Source of the DNA: JABDIP01 sp965227455
GTDB taxonomy: Bacteria; Pseudomonadota; Alphaproteobacteria; DSM-16000; Inquilinaceae
Assembly (NCBI GenBank): GCA_965227455.1
Contig: OZ245752.1
Span: 3,720,001 to 3,784,000 of the forward strand
Length of the DNA: 64,000 nucleotides
Direction of reading: 5' to 3'
Shown: positions 17,400-26,118 of the stretch, in pieces
How the letters are laid out: each line of letters opens with the position of its first letter
How positions within the stretch are numbered: the first letter of the stretch is position 1
Notes under the pieces: model-generated
Database searches by the model: none
Told to the model about the DNA's origin: nothing
Seen by the model: the letters and a program-made list of their open reading frames with translations, nothing else
Translations under genes and position numbers: made by a program

Positions 17400-18032
17400 A
17401 TGGCGATGCTCTCGGTTCTCGTTGCCAACAGCAAGGGCGGGTGCGGTAAATCCACGATCGCCACCCAGCTCTCAGCCGCCTTCGCCAAGGCCGGCCTGCC
17501 CACCTCCCTGGCCGATGCCGATCGCCAGCATAGCAGCCTGCAATGGACCAAACGCCGGCCGGACGATCTGGCGCCGGTACGCGGGCTCGACTGGGCCAAG
17601 ACCATCGGCAAGGTGCCGAAATCCACCGTCCGGCTGATCATCGACGCGCCGGCGGCGCTCAGACCCAAGCAGGCCGAGCAACTCGTCAAGATGGCCGACC
17701 TTATCGTGCTGCCGGTCCTACCCTCGCCCTATGACGAGGCTGCCACGACCCAGTTCCTCGACAAGCTCGACGCGATCAAGCCGATCCGCAAGAACAGGAA
17801 GGCGGTCGCGCTGGTCGGCAACCGCATGCGCACCCGCACCCGCGCCGCGGCCCGGCTGGACACCTATCTGGTGTGCCAGGGCCATCAGGTGGTCACCCGG
17901 CTGCGCGACAGCGCGCTCTATGCGGAAGCGGCGGCCACCGGGCGCAGCCTGTTCGACATGCCGGGCAAGCGCGCGGAGATGGTGCGCGACGACTGGACCA
18001 ACCTGCTGCGCTTCATCGAAGACGCCGCCTGA
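17400..18032 (+). CDS. ParA/MinD-family ATPase, orphan
   Basis: A 210-residue P-loop ATPase with the deviant Walker A motif NSKGGCGKST (signature Lys12, Lys17), an A' motif LADADRQHSS and Walker B LIIDAPA. No ParB or centromere-like repeats are nearby, and there is no N-terminal helix-turn-helix, so it is not a typical plasmid ParA. It lies 2 bases downstream of the CYTH-CHAD gene, suggesting joint function. By analogy with ParA relatives that position carboxysomes or chemosensory arrays, it might position polyphosphate granules; that is inference. A strong hairpin follows it. Confidence 0.85.
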   Translation: MAMLSVLVANSKGGCGKSTIATQLSAAFAKAGLPTSLADADRQHSSLQWTKRRPDDLAPVRGLDWAKTIGKVPKSTVRLIIDAPAALRPKQAEQLVKMADLIVLPVLPSPYDEAATTQFLDKLDAIKPIRKNRKAVALVGNRMRTRTRAAARLDTYLVCQGHQVVTRLRDSALYAEAAATGRSLFDMPGKRAEMVRDDWTNLLRFIEDAA

Positions 18033-18084
18033 GCCGTCCCTGGGGGTGGAAGACGGCCCAGGCGGGCGCCCGCGGGAGCGTGTC

Positions 18085-18181
18085 ATCCACGTGCGTGGAT
18101 GTGGCACCAGCCCGCTCCCCCGCCCGGCCACCCAACGCCAGTATCCTCGTGGGTGGCCGGGCGGGGGAGCGGGCTGGTGCC
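18085..18181. repeat. Two tandem hairpins, one with 31-32 base arms
   Basis: CATCCACG-tg-CGTGGATG at 18085-18102 is followed at once by a long inverted repeat, arms 18104-18134 and 18150-18181, matching at every position except one extra G in the right arm, with a 15-base loop. It follows the ParA-like gene. No T run follows, so it is not a classic terminator. The rest of the 357-base gap holds ACTGTCAT (18261-18268) facing ATGACAGT (18304-18311) and the tetR promoter; I see no gene in it. Confidence 0.75.
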
Positions 18182-18347
18182 GACCGCACAGGTTACGCGC
18201 TAGCGGCAGGCTCCAAATCGACCGCGTACAAAGTCTCGCGGGTCAAAAACCTTCAGCATGACTGTCATTACCTCGCGGGCGTTTGCCTGCGGGTGAAACT
18301 CGCATGACAGTTTCAAGTCTCGGCGGTACGGCGTCCGGGCGATTAAC

Positions 18348-18383
18348 TCAATCGATTGACTAAGTCGATCGATTGACTATATT
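18348..18383 (+). promoter_or_regulatory. Promoter with two overlapping operator repeats for the CerR-type tetR gene
   Basis: A 13-base motif occurs twice, 17 bases apart: TCAATCGATTGAC (18348-18360) and TCGATCGATTGAC (18365-18377). The first contains a perfect palindrome TCAATCGATTGA. The sites cover a near-consensus sigma-70 promoter, -35 TTGACT (18356-18361), 16-base spacer and -10 TATATT (18378-18383). The predicted transcription start coincides with the ATG at 18390, so the mRNA may be leaderless. Autoregulation by the TetR protein is inferred. Confidence 0.7.
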
Positions 18384-18389
18384 GAGCCC

Positions 18390-19085
18390 ATGGCATCCGT
18401 GGACACACCGGTCCGGGGCGACGAGACCCGGGCACAGCTGATCGAGGCCGGGCTGAAGCTGTTCAGCCGCCTGGGCTATGAGGCGGTCCCGACTCGCATG
18501 CTGGCGCGCGAGGCCGGGGTCAACCTGGCCGCCATCGCCTATCATTTCGGCGGCAAGCAAGGCCTGTTCGAGGCCGTGGCGGAATCGGTGGTGGCCGAGA
18601 GCCGTCAGCGCTCCGCGCCCGTGGTGGATGCCCTGCGCGCCGATTTGGCGGAGGCCGGCGGCGATCGCGCCAAGCTGGCGGCGGCGGCGGAACGCATGAT
18701 CCGGGCGCAGATCCGGACCTTCATCGCCCATGGTCCACGCCAGGAGCAGATCCGCCTGGTGCTGCGCGAATTCGCTGTGCCGTCGACGGCGTTTCCGATC
18801 CTGTTCAAGAACCTTATCGAGCCCATGCACCGTGCAGTGACCGGTCTGACGGCGGCGGTGCGCGGCGTCGCGCCCGAGGATCCCGAGGCCATCCTGGCGG
18901 CCCATGTGATGATGGGCCAGATCATCGGCTTCGGCATCGCCAAGCAGCCGCTGCTGCGTCGGTTGGACTGGAACGAGTATACGCCGGAGCGGATAGACGC
19001 GATCGCCGATGTCCTGGTGCCCATGGCGCTGAGCGCGCTGGGGCTCGGAAAGGATGCCGCTATCGCAAGCGAGGCCGCGCAATGA
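18390..19085 (+). CDS. TetR-family regulator of CerR type, controls RND efflux genes
   Basis: A 231-residue repressor. The N-terminal helix-turn-helix spans about residues 12-60 (RAQLIEAGLKLFSRLGYEAV, then MLAREAGVNLAAIAYHFGGK). The C-terminal ligand domain, with IRLVLREFAVPSTAFPILF and VMMGQIIGFGIAK, resembles the CerR/DUF1956 class. It overlaps the adaptor gene by 4 bases (ATGA), so it heads the efflux operon and probably represses it through the repeats at 18348. No Shine-Dalgarno is seen, consistent with leaderless translation. Confidence 0.88.
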   Translation: MASVDTPVRGDETRAQLIEAGLKLFSRLGYEAVPTRMLAREAGVNLAAIAYHFGGKQGLFEAVAESVVAESRQRSAPVVDALRADLAEAGGDRAKLAAAAERMIRAQIRTFIAHGPRQEQIRLVLREFAVPSTAFPILFKNLIEPMHRAVTGLTAAVRGVAPEDPEAILAAHVMMGQIIGFGIAKQPLLRRLDWNEYTPERIDAIADVLVPMALSALGLGKDAAIASEAAQ

Positions 19086-20467
19086 GCAAGCGCCGCGCCC
19101 TCTGGAAACGCTTCCTGGTGCTGCCGCCCATCGTGGTCGGCATCGCCGTCATTGCGATGCAGATCTCCGGCCGAGACGCGCCCGAACGTGCAGAGCCCGA
19201 GGAGATCGCCCGGCCGGTACGGGTGATCGAGGCCACGCCGACGCGCTTCGTGCCGCGGGCGCTCGGTTACGGCTACGCGGAGCCCGGCACGATCTGGGAG
19301 GCTGTCGCCGAGATCCCCGGCCGCATCGTCTATCGCCATCGGGATCTGGAGCGCGGCCGGGTGCTGCCTGCCGGCACCCTGATCCTGCGCATCGATCCCA
19401 CCGATTATGAGTTGGCGGTGGCTCGCAGCCAGGCCAATGTGGAGAGCATCGAGGCCCAGCTTGCCGAGTTGGAGGTCCGCGAGTCCAACATCGCGGCGTC
19501 GATGGAGATCGAGCAGCGCGGCCTCGCCCTGGCCCAGGAAGACCTGACCCGTCAGCGGCGGCTGCTGGGCAACGGCAACACCAGCCAGGCCAGGGTCGAC
19601 GACGCGGAGACTGCCGTCCTCAATCAGCGCCAGCGGGTCCAGGACCTGGACAACCAGCTGACCCTGCTGCCGGCGGAGCGCCGGGTCCTGGAGGCAAGCC
19701 TGGCGCTCAACCAGTCGCAGCTGCTGGAGGCGGAGACCGACCTCGCCCGCACCGAAATCCGCACGCCTTTCGATGCGCGCATTGCCGAGCTCAGCGCCGA
19801 GGAGGACCAGTTCGTCGCCGCCGGCCAGACCATGGCGGTGGCCGACAGTATCGACGTCGCCGAGGTGACGGCGCAGATGAGCATCGACCGGCTGGTGCCG
19901 CTGGTCCGCCGCGACCTCGACCTGTCGACCGTGACCGCGGAGCAGATGTCGGACCTGCCGCGCCGCTGGGGCATGCAGGCGACGGTGCGGCTCAGGATCG
20001 GCGAACTGGAGTCGAGCTGGTCCGGCCGGCTGGACAGGATCAGCGACACCATCGACCCGCAGACCCGCACCCTCGGCCTGATCATCGCCGTGGAAGAGCC
20101 CTATCGCCAGGCGGTGCCGGGCATCCGCCCGCCCCTGACCAAGAACATGTTCGTCGAGGTCGAGGTGAGCGGTCAGCCCTATGAGAACGTCATCGTGGTG
20201 CCGAGGGTCGCCGTGCATCGCGGCGCCAATGGCGGCCCGATCGTCTATGTGGCCGGGTCCGATGGCCGCCTGGAATTCCGGCCCATCGCCCGTGGACCGG
20301 CCCAGGACGATTTCGTGGTGGTCGAGGCCGGCCTGGAGCCGGGCGAGCGGGTCGTGGTCACCGACCTGATCCCGGCCATCGAGGGCATGCTGGTGACGCC
20401 GACCGTCGACACGGCCCTGGCCGACCGGTTGCTGGCCGAGGCCGGCGGCGCGGTGCCGGTGCGTTAG
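19082..20467 (+). CDS. RND efflux periplasmic adaptor (membrane fusion protein)
   Basis: A 461-residue HlyD/AcrA-type adaptor linking an RND pump to an outer-membrane channel. It is anchored by one N-terminal membrane segment (FLVLPPIVVGIAVIAMQ). It has a split biotinyl-lipoyl domain, a long alpha-hairpin (about residues 115-215, from ELAVARSQANVESIEAQLAE onward) and a beta-barrel region ending in a membrane-proximal domain (VVVEAGLEPGERVVVTDLIP). No lipoprotein cysteine is present. It is coupled to tetR upstream and to the pump 9 bases downstream. No outer-membrane factor gene is in the operon. Confidence 0.9.
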   Translation: MSKRRALWKRFLVLPPIVVGIAVIAMQISGRDAPERAEPEEIARPVRVIEATPTRFVPRALGYGYAEPGTIWEAVAEIPGRIVYRHRDLERGRVLPAGTLILRIDPTDYELAVARSQANVESIEAQLAELEVRESNIAASMEIEQRGLALAQEDLTRQRRLLGNGNTSQARVDDAETAVLNQRQRVQDLDNQLTLLPAERRVLEASLALNQSQLLEAETDLARTEIRTPFDARIAELSAEEDQFVAAGQTMAVADSIDVAEVTAQMSIDRLVPLVRRDLDLSTVTAEQMSDLPRRWGMQATVRLRIGELESSWSGRLDRISDTIDPQTRTLGLIIAVEEPYRQAVPGIRPPLTKNMFVEVEVSGQPYENVIVVPRVAVHRGANGGPIVYVAGSDGRLEFRPIARGPAQDDFVVVEAGLEPGERVVVTDLIPAIEGMLVTPTVDTALADRLLAEAGGAVPVR

Positions 20468-20476
20468 GCGCCCGCT

Positions 20477-23400
20477 ATGATCCGCTATTTCGCCCAGCAC
20501 CCGACCGCAGCCAACCTGCTGATGGTGCTGCTGATGGCCGTGGGCGTGGCCGCCCTGCCGAGCCTGAAGCGCGAGACCTTCCCGGACTTCTCCGCCGACG
20601 CGGTGCAAGCGACGGTCCCCTATCCCGGCGCCACTGCCGAGGAGGTCGAGGAGGCGATCTGCCAGCGCATCGAGGACGCGGTCGACGGGCTGACCGACCT
20701 GAAGGAAGTGCGCTGCGAGGCCCGCGAAGGCGTCGGCACGGCGACGATCGAAATGCTCAAGGGCGGTTCCATGGACCGCTTCCTGACCAATGTGAAAACC
20801 GAAATCGACGCCATCGACAGCTTCCCGGAGATCACCGAGGACCCGGTGATCGAACAGATCAACCTGACCGACCAGGTGATCTCGATCGCCATCACCGGAC
20901 CCATGTCGGAGCCGGATCTGAAGGAGTTCGCCGAGCAGGTGAAGGACCGGCTGACCCGCCTGCCGGATGTCAGCCAGGTCGATGTGAAGGGCTTCTCCGA
21001 GCGCCAGATCCGCATCGCGCTCGACGCCCTGGCGCTGCGGCAATACGGCCTCAGCGTCGCCGACATCGCCTCGGTGGTCGAACGCCAGAGCATCGACCTG
21101 CCGTCGGGCACCGTGGAGACCGAGGAGCGCGACGTGCTGGTGCGCTTCGACGACCGCCGGCGATCGCCGCTCGGCTTCGCCGACCTGGTGGTGGTGGGCG
21201 GCGAGACCGGGGCCGAGTTGCGGCTGGGTCAGATCGCGACCATCACCGACCGCTTCGAACAGGACGAGGACCGGGTGCTGTTCAACGGCGAGCGCGCCGC
21301 GATCCTGGAGGTCACCAAGACCAAGCAGCAGGACACGCTGATCGTCATGCAGGCGGTCGAGGCCTTCGTCGCCGAGGAGCAGAGCCGGGCCCCGCCCGCG
21401 GTCGCCTTCACCCTGACCCGCGACACCGCCTCGATCGTCGAGGACCGGCTGACCATGCTGACCGATAACGGCATCGCCGGCCTGACCCTGGTCTTCCTGG
21501 CACTGTGGCTGTTCTTCTCGATCCGCTTCTCGTTCTGGGTGGCGATGGGGCTGCCGGTCTCCTTCCTCGGCACCTTCTTCGTCATGACCCTGATCGGCAT
21601 GTCCATCAACATGCTGACCATGGTGGCGCTGCTGATCGCCATCGGCCTGCTGATGGACGACGCCATCGTCATCGCCGAGAACATCGCCACCAATGTGAGC
21701 CAGGGCAAGCCACCCCTGGCGGCCGCGGTCGACGGCACCAATCAGGTCGCCATCGGCGTCGCCTCCTCCTTCCTGACCTCGGTCTGCGTCTTCACGCCGC
21801 TGGCCTTCCTGGAGGGCGATATCGGGCAGGTGCTGCGGGTGGTGCCGATCGTGCTGATCGCCACCCTGTCGGTCAGCCTGATCGAGGCCTTCCTGATCCT
21901 GCCGCACCACATGGTGATGGCGCTCAAGCATGAGCGGCGCAGCCGCTTTCGCGACTGGTTCGATCGCAACTTCGCCAAGGTCCGGGAGACGGTCCTGGGG
22001 CCGATTGTCGACACCGCCGTTGCGTGGCGCTACCTGACCGTCGGGCTGGTGGTGATGATCTTCCTGGTCTCCGCCAGCATGCTGGCCGGCGGCGTGCTCA
22101 AATTCCGCGCCTTCCCCGACCTGGACGGCGACGTCATCGAGGCCCGGCTGCTGCTGCCCCAGGGCACGCCGCTTGGCCAAACGGAACGGTCGGTGGCGCA
22201 GCTGACCGACGCCCTGTCGCGGGTCGATGCCGCCTTCGCGCCGCGCCAGCCCGACGGCCAGCCGCTGGTCCGCAACGTGCTGATCGAATACAGCAAGAAT
22301 GCCGACGCCTTCGAGACCGGCGCCCATCTGGCGACGGTGACCGCCGACCTGCTGCAGGCGGAGATCCGCGACGCGCGGGTCGACGATGTGCTGAACCTGT
22401 GGCGCGAGGAGACCGGCACCATTCCGGACGCCGTCGCGCTCGCCTTCAAGGAGCCGGCGATCGGCCCGGCCGGCCTGCCGATCGAGATCCGCCTTCAAGG
22501 CGGCGATCTGGAGGCGCTGAAGGCGGCCTCCCTGGATTTGCAGGAATGGCTCAACCGCTATGCCGGCGTGCTGGACCTTCAGGACGACCTCAGGCCCGGA
22601 AAGCCCGAACTCCGCCTGCATCTGCGCGAGGGCGCGCTGGCCATGGGCCTCGACGCCGCGACCATCGCCAGCCAGCTGCGCGCCGCCTATCAGGGCGAGA
22701 CGGCAACCGAGATCCAGGTCGGTTCGGAGAGCTTCGAAATCGACGTGCAGCTTTCCGCCGGCGGCCAGGACAGCCTGGCGGATCTGGACTATTTCTCGGT
22801 CACCCTGCCGAATGGCAGCCAGGCGCCGCTGCCGACTGTCGCGGTCGCCGAGACCGGACGCGGCTTCGCGCGTATCCAGCGCATCGACGGCCAGCGCACC
22901 GTCACCATCCGCGGCGATGTCGACAGCCTGGTCGCCAATGTCAACGAGATCATCGCCGACACCGCGGCAGAATTCCTGCCCGAGCTCGAGACCCGCTACC
23001 CCTCGGTAACCGTCGCGCTGGAAGGCCAGGCGGCGGAGCAGGAGGAGACCGGCGGATCGATGCAGCGCGGGTTCCTCATGGGCCTGCTGGGCATCTTCCT
23101 ACTGCTCAGCTTCCAGTTCCGCAGCTATATCGAGCCGGTGATCGTGATGCTGGCGATCCCGATGGCCCTGATCGGCGTCATCTGGGGCCATCTGATCATG
23201 GGGCTGGACCTGTCGATGCCCAGCATGATGGGCATGGCCTCGCTGTCCGGCGTCGTGGTCAACAACTCGATCCTGCTGGTCGCCTTCGTGAAGCTCAACT
23301 CCGCCAAGGGGCTGGGGCTGGTCGACGCGGCCCGGCAGGCGAGCCGCGACCGGTTCCGCCCGGTGCTGCTGACCTCGGTTACCACCATCGCCGGCCTGCT

Positions 23401-23596
23401 GCCGCTCCTGTTCGAGCGCAGCCTGCAGGCCCAGGTGCTGATCCCGCTGGTCACCTCGATCGCCTTCGGCCTGCTGGCCGCGACCCTGCTGATCCTAATC
23501 GTGGTGCCCTCGGCCTATGCCGTGCTGCACGATTTCGGCCTGTCGACGGTGGCGCGGCAAGAGACCGAGCAGACGGGCGAACCTGCCACGGCCTGA
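20477..23596 (+). CDS. RND efflux transporter, inner-membrane pump (HAE1-like)
   Basis: A 1039-residue proton-driven exporter with the duplicated RND layout: TM1 (AANLLMVLLMAVGVAALPSL), a large periplasmic loop, TM2-6, then the second half with TM7-12. The proton-relay Asp pair lies in AIGLLMDDAIVIAENIA; the matching TM10 segment is GMASLSGVVVNNSILLVAF. Length and motifs suit an AcrB/MexB relative. The substrate is not predictable; CerR-controlled pumps often handle dyes, detergents or plant compounds. Confidence 0.94.
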   Translation: MIRYFAQHPTAANLLMVLLMAVGVAALPSLKRETFPDFSADAVQATVPYPGATAEEVEEAICQRIEDAVDGLTDLKEVRCEAREGVGTATIEMLKGGSMDRFLTNVKTEIDAIDSFPEITEDPVIEQINLTDQVISIAITGPMSEPDLKEFAEQVKDRLTRLPDVSQVDVKGFSERQIRIALDALALRQYGLSVADIASVVERQSIDLPSGTVETEERDVLVRFDDRRRSPLGFADLVVVGGETGAELRLGQIATITDRFEQDEDRVLFNGERAAILEVTKTKQQDTLIVMQAVEAFVAEEQSRAPPAVAFTLTRDTASIVEDRLTMLTDNGIAGLTLVFLALWLFFSIRFSFWVAMGLPVSFLGTFFVMTLIGMSINMLTMVALLIAIGLLMDDAIVIAENIATNVSQGKPPLAAAVDGTNQVAIGVASSFLTSVCVFTPLAFLEGDIGQVLRVVPIVLIATLSVSLIEAFLILPHHMVMALKHERRSRFRDWFDRNFAKVRETVLGPIVDTAVAWRYLTVGLVVMIFLVSASMLAGGVLKFRAFPDLDGDVIEARLLLPQGTPLGQTERSVAQLTDALSRVDAAFAPRQPDGQPLVRNVLIEYSKNADAFETGAHLATVTADLLQAEIRDARVDDVLNLWREETGTIPDAVALAFKEPAIGPAGLPIEIRLQGGDLEALKAASLDLQEWLNRYAGVLDLQDDLRPGKPELRLHLREGALAMGLDAATIASQLRAAYQGETATEIQVGSESFEIDVQLSAGGQDSLADLDYFSVTLPNGSQAPLPTVAVAETGRGFARIQRIDGQRTVTIRGDVDSLVANVNEIIADTAAEFLPELETRYPSVTVALEGQAAEQEETGGSMQRGFLMGLLGIFLLLSFQFRSYIEPVIVMLAIPMALIGVIWGHLIMGLDLSMPSMMGMASLSGVVVNNSILLVAFVKLNSAKGLGLVDAARQASRDRFRPVLLTSVTTIAGLLPLLFERSLQAQVLIPLVTSIAFGLLAATLLILIVVPSAYAVLHDFGLSTVARQETEQTGEPATA

Positions 23597-23608
23597 CTCC
23601 ACGGCGGT

Positions 23609-24901
23609 TCACGGCCGCCGGAAGACCCCGACCAGCTCGATATGCTCCGACCAGAGGAACTGGTCGACCGGCGCGACGCCCTCCAACCGATAGCCACCAC
23701 CGATCAGCGTCGCGGCATCGCGGGCGAAGCTGACCGGGTTGCAGGAGACCCCGACCACGACCGGCAGCTCGGACCGGGCCAGCTGTTCCGCCTGGGCGGC
23801 GGCACCGGCCCGAGGCGGATCGAACAGGGCGCAGTCGAACGGCCGGAGTTCCTCCACCGTCACCGGATCCCGGAACAGATTGCGCGCCTCCGCCGTCACA
23901 ATTCCCGCCAGCCCCGCCGCGTTCGCCGCCGCCCGCAGAGCGGCCAGGGCCTCGCCATCGCCGTCGACCGCATGGACCGCGGCCGTATTCGCCAGGGGGA
24001 AGCTGAACGTTCCCAAGCCGGCGAACAGGTCGGCCACCCGCTCCGCGCCTGCCGCCGCCAAGGTGACCTGACGGACCAGCTCCGCCTCGCCCTCCGCACT
24101 GGCCTGGAGGAAGGCACCGGACGGAACCGCGACCGGCACGCCGCCGAACACCACCGTGCAGGGCCGCCGCTGGGCCACCGGCTCGGCCGGCGCATTGCCG
24201 GATTGCCAGGACAATCGCGCCAGATCGGCGGCCTCGGCAAAGGCGGCGAGGCTTTCCCGGGCCGCGAGGTCCGGTTCGCCGGCGGCGGCGATGGTCACGT
24301 CGACACCGCCATCCAGGGCCGCAAGCGCAACCTCGGCGCCCTCGCCCGCCTTCAGGATCCGCGACAGCAGGTCGCGGAGAGGCGGCAGCAACGTCACCAG
24401 CGCCGCCTGCATGACCGGACATTCCGCCAGGTCGACGATGTGGTGCCGGCGGCGCTCTCGAAATCCGAGGATAAGGCCCGAGGCCGTCCGGCGGGCCGCC
24501 AATGTCGCCCGGCGCCGCTTTCCCGGCGCGGTTGAGACCGGCTGGCCGACCGCCACGTCGCCGAGCCCGACGCGCTTCAATGCCCCCAGCACCCGATCCC
24601 GCTTCCAGGCGCGGTAGGCACGACCATTCAGATGCTGCAGCGCGCACCCGCCACAGGTCCCGAAATGGCCGCAGGCGGGGGGCTGGCGATCCGGACCGGG
24701 AACGAGCACCTCGACCAGCGCTGCTGCCTGGCCGTCGCCGCGACGCCCCTCCAGGCGCGCGCGAACTGTGTCGCCGGGCACGGTGAACGGCACATAGACC
24801 GGCCGGTCCTTATGTTCCGCGATGCCATCGCCTCGCCCGCCGATGCGCTCGATTGTCAGCTCAATCGTCGCGCCGCCCGATCGTCGCCTTGCTTGTGCCA
24901 T
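23609..24901 (-). CDS. Class I SAM-dependent RNA (uracil-5) methyltransferase, RlmD/TrmA-like
   Basis: Methylates C5 of a uridine in rRNA or tRNA. The 430-residue protein has an N-terminal TRAM domain (ELTIERIGGRGDGIAEHKDR), a 4Fe-4S ligand set (CGHFGTCGGC plus a later ECPV cysteine), a SAM-binding core (VADLFAGLGTFSFPLANTA; FDCALFDPPRAGA) and the catalytic nucleophile cysteine in VGVSCNPVSFARD. The iron-sulfur cluster favours RlmD/RlmC over TrmA. It is convergent with the RND pump, 12 bases apart. Confidence 0.9.
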   Translation of the reverse strand: MAQARRRSGGATIELTIERIGGRGDGIAEHKDRPVYVPFTVPGDTVRARLEGRRGDGQAAALVEVLVPGPDRQPPACGHFGTCGGCALQHLNGRAYRAWKRDRVLGALKRVGLGDVAVGQPVSTAPGKRRRATLAARRTASGLILGFRERRRHHIVDLAECPVMQAALVTLLPPLRDLLSRILKAGEGAEVALAALDGGVDVTIAAAGEPDLAARESLAAFAEAADLARLSWQSGNAPAEPVAQRRPCTVVFGGVPVAVPSGAFLQASAEGEAELVRQVTLAAAGAERVADLFAGLGTFSFPLANTAAVHAVDGDGEALAALRAAANAAGLAGIVTAEARNLFRDPVTVEELRPFDCALFDPPRAGAAAQAEQLARSELPVVVGVSCNPVSFARDAATLIGGGYRLEGVAPVDQFLWSEHIELVGVFRRP

Positions 24902-25027
24902 GGCTGTGAAGTGCCATGTTCATGACAGGGCCGGCAAGCGGCACCGTGTCCCGTCGAGTTTTCGGCACCCCACCAACACGGCCGCAAGCGGACATGCCGG
25001 TCCGGTTGAACTGAGACAGTGCGAAAT

Positions 25028-25636
25028 ATGGTCGATCTCGCAGCAACCTCGAACCGCATCTATGGGATGGTCGCGAACCCCCAGGCGACGCTGGCCCATA
25101 ACAGCAAGCCCGTGCCGCCATGGCATCTGGTGGCCAGGGAGCATGTCTTGCCGCTGGTGGTCGCGACATCGCTGATCAATGCGCTGCTGATGTGGATCCT
25201 GCGCCCGCTACACGAGGCGATCGTGCGGCAAGCCGGGTTCGAGATGCCGGACACCGCCCACCCGGCCGTCACTCTCGTGCTGCGCATCGTCACCCAATTC
25301 GCCGGGATCCTGGTATGGGCCGCGGTGGTGGGGTTCTTCGCCGGCTCGCTTGGGGGGCGCAACGACTTCAACGCCGCCTATGTCCTGGTGGCCCTGGCGC
25401 TGACGCCCTACATCATCGCCGCCTCGCTGGTGCCGATCCCCTATATCGGACTGATCCTGTGGCTGTGCGGTTTCGTCTATGCGCTGGTCATCCTCTATCG
25501 GGGGGTGCCGGCGCTGGTCGGCGTTCCCGACCAGAACCGCGCCAAGCACATGGCGCTGTCGCTGGGCGCGATGCTGTTGGCGGGGATCGCGGTGGCGCTG
25601 CTTCTCGGACCGCTGGTAAGCCCGCAGGCCGGCTAG
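25028..25636 (+). CDS. Yip1-family integral membrane protein
   Basis: A 202-residue protein starting at ATG 25028 (GTG 25019 is an alternative). After a cytoplasmic N terminus with the family's IYGMVANPQATL lead, it has about five membrane segments: LPLVVATSLINALLMWI, FAGILVWAAVVGFFAGSLGG, AAYVLVALALTPYIIAAS, YIGLILWLCGFVYALVILY and MALSLGAMLLAGIAVALLLG. Bacterial Yip1-domain proteins are of unknown role. The gene is divergent from the RNA methyltransferase, and a cupin gene follows 137 bases later. Confidence 0.85.
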   Translation: MVDLAATSNRIYGMVANPQATLAHNSKPVPPWHLVAREHVLPLVVATSLINALLMWILRPLHEAIVRQAGFEMPDTAHPAVTLVLRIVTQFAGILVWAAVVGFFAGSLGGRNDFNAAYVLVALALTPYIIAASLVPIPYIGLILWLCGFVYALVILYRGVPALVGVPDQNRAKHMALSLGAMLLAGIAVALLLGPLVSPQAG

Positions 25637-25773
25637 GCGCGCCGATCGGCATTGTCCGCCGACAAAGTTGTCCTTGGACCCGACGCCGGCAAATCCTAGC
25701 CTCGACCGACGGTCCGGGCCGCCTCCTTTGGGCATGGCAGTAGATGCCCGGACCCATCGAACGGGAGGCATCG

Positions 25774-26106
25774 ATGACCGATAACTGGCTGCACACCCTC
25801 AGCGACGCCAAGGCCGGCATGCCTGCGCCGCCCGAGCGGCAATGGCATCAGGTGATCGCCCATGGCAGCATGTATGCCGGGCTCTACGCGCCGCGCGGCG
25901 AGGACGACCAGAAGCCGCATCAGAAGGACGAACTCTATGTCGTGATGTCCGGGACCGGCACCTTTCGCCGCGGCGACGAGACCGTTCCCTTCGGGCCGGG
26001 CGACCTGATCTTCGTCCCGGCGGAGATGGAGCACCGCTTCGAGACCATGAGCGACGATTTCGCGGTCTGGGCGATCTTCTGGGGGCCGCCGGGCGGCGAA
26101 GGCTGA
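25774..26106 (+). CDS. Small cupin-domain protein
   Basis: A 110-residue single cupin started at ATG 25774 behind a GGGAGG ribosome site; the same frame extends ten codons further up without support. Metal-ligand motifs are PHQKDELYVVMSGTG (cupin motif 1) and PGDLIFVPAEMEHRFE (motif 2). The first His-x-His of classic cupins is reduced to a single His. It could be a small-molecule enzyme or a binding protein; no substrate can be inferred. It ends 12 bases from the convergent dehydrogenase gene. Confidence 0.8.
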   Translation: MTDNWLHTLSDAKAGMPAPPERQWHQVIAHGSMYAGLYAPRGEDDQKPHQKDELYVVMSGTGTFRRGDETVPFGPGDLIFVPAEMEHRFETMSDDFAVWAIFWGPPGGEG

Positions 26107-26118
26107 CCCGGCGCCGCG

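Noticed and set aside
18605..22621. Open frame of over 1300 codons on the minus strand
   Set aside because: Antisense shadow of the RND adaptor and pump genes; His/Asp/Gln-rich low complexity and no recognisable domain.
22024..23733. Long plus-strand frame overlapping the RND pump
   Set aside because: Arg/Pro/Gly-rich frame-shifted reading of the pump gene; the pump frame holds the conserved membrane segments.
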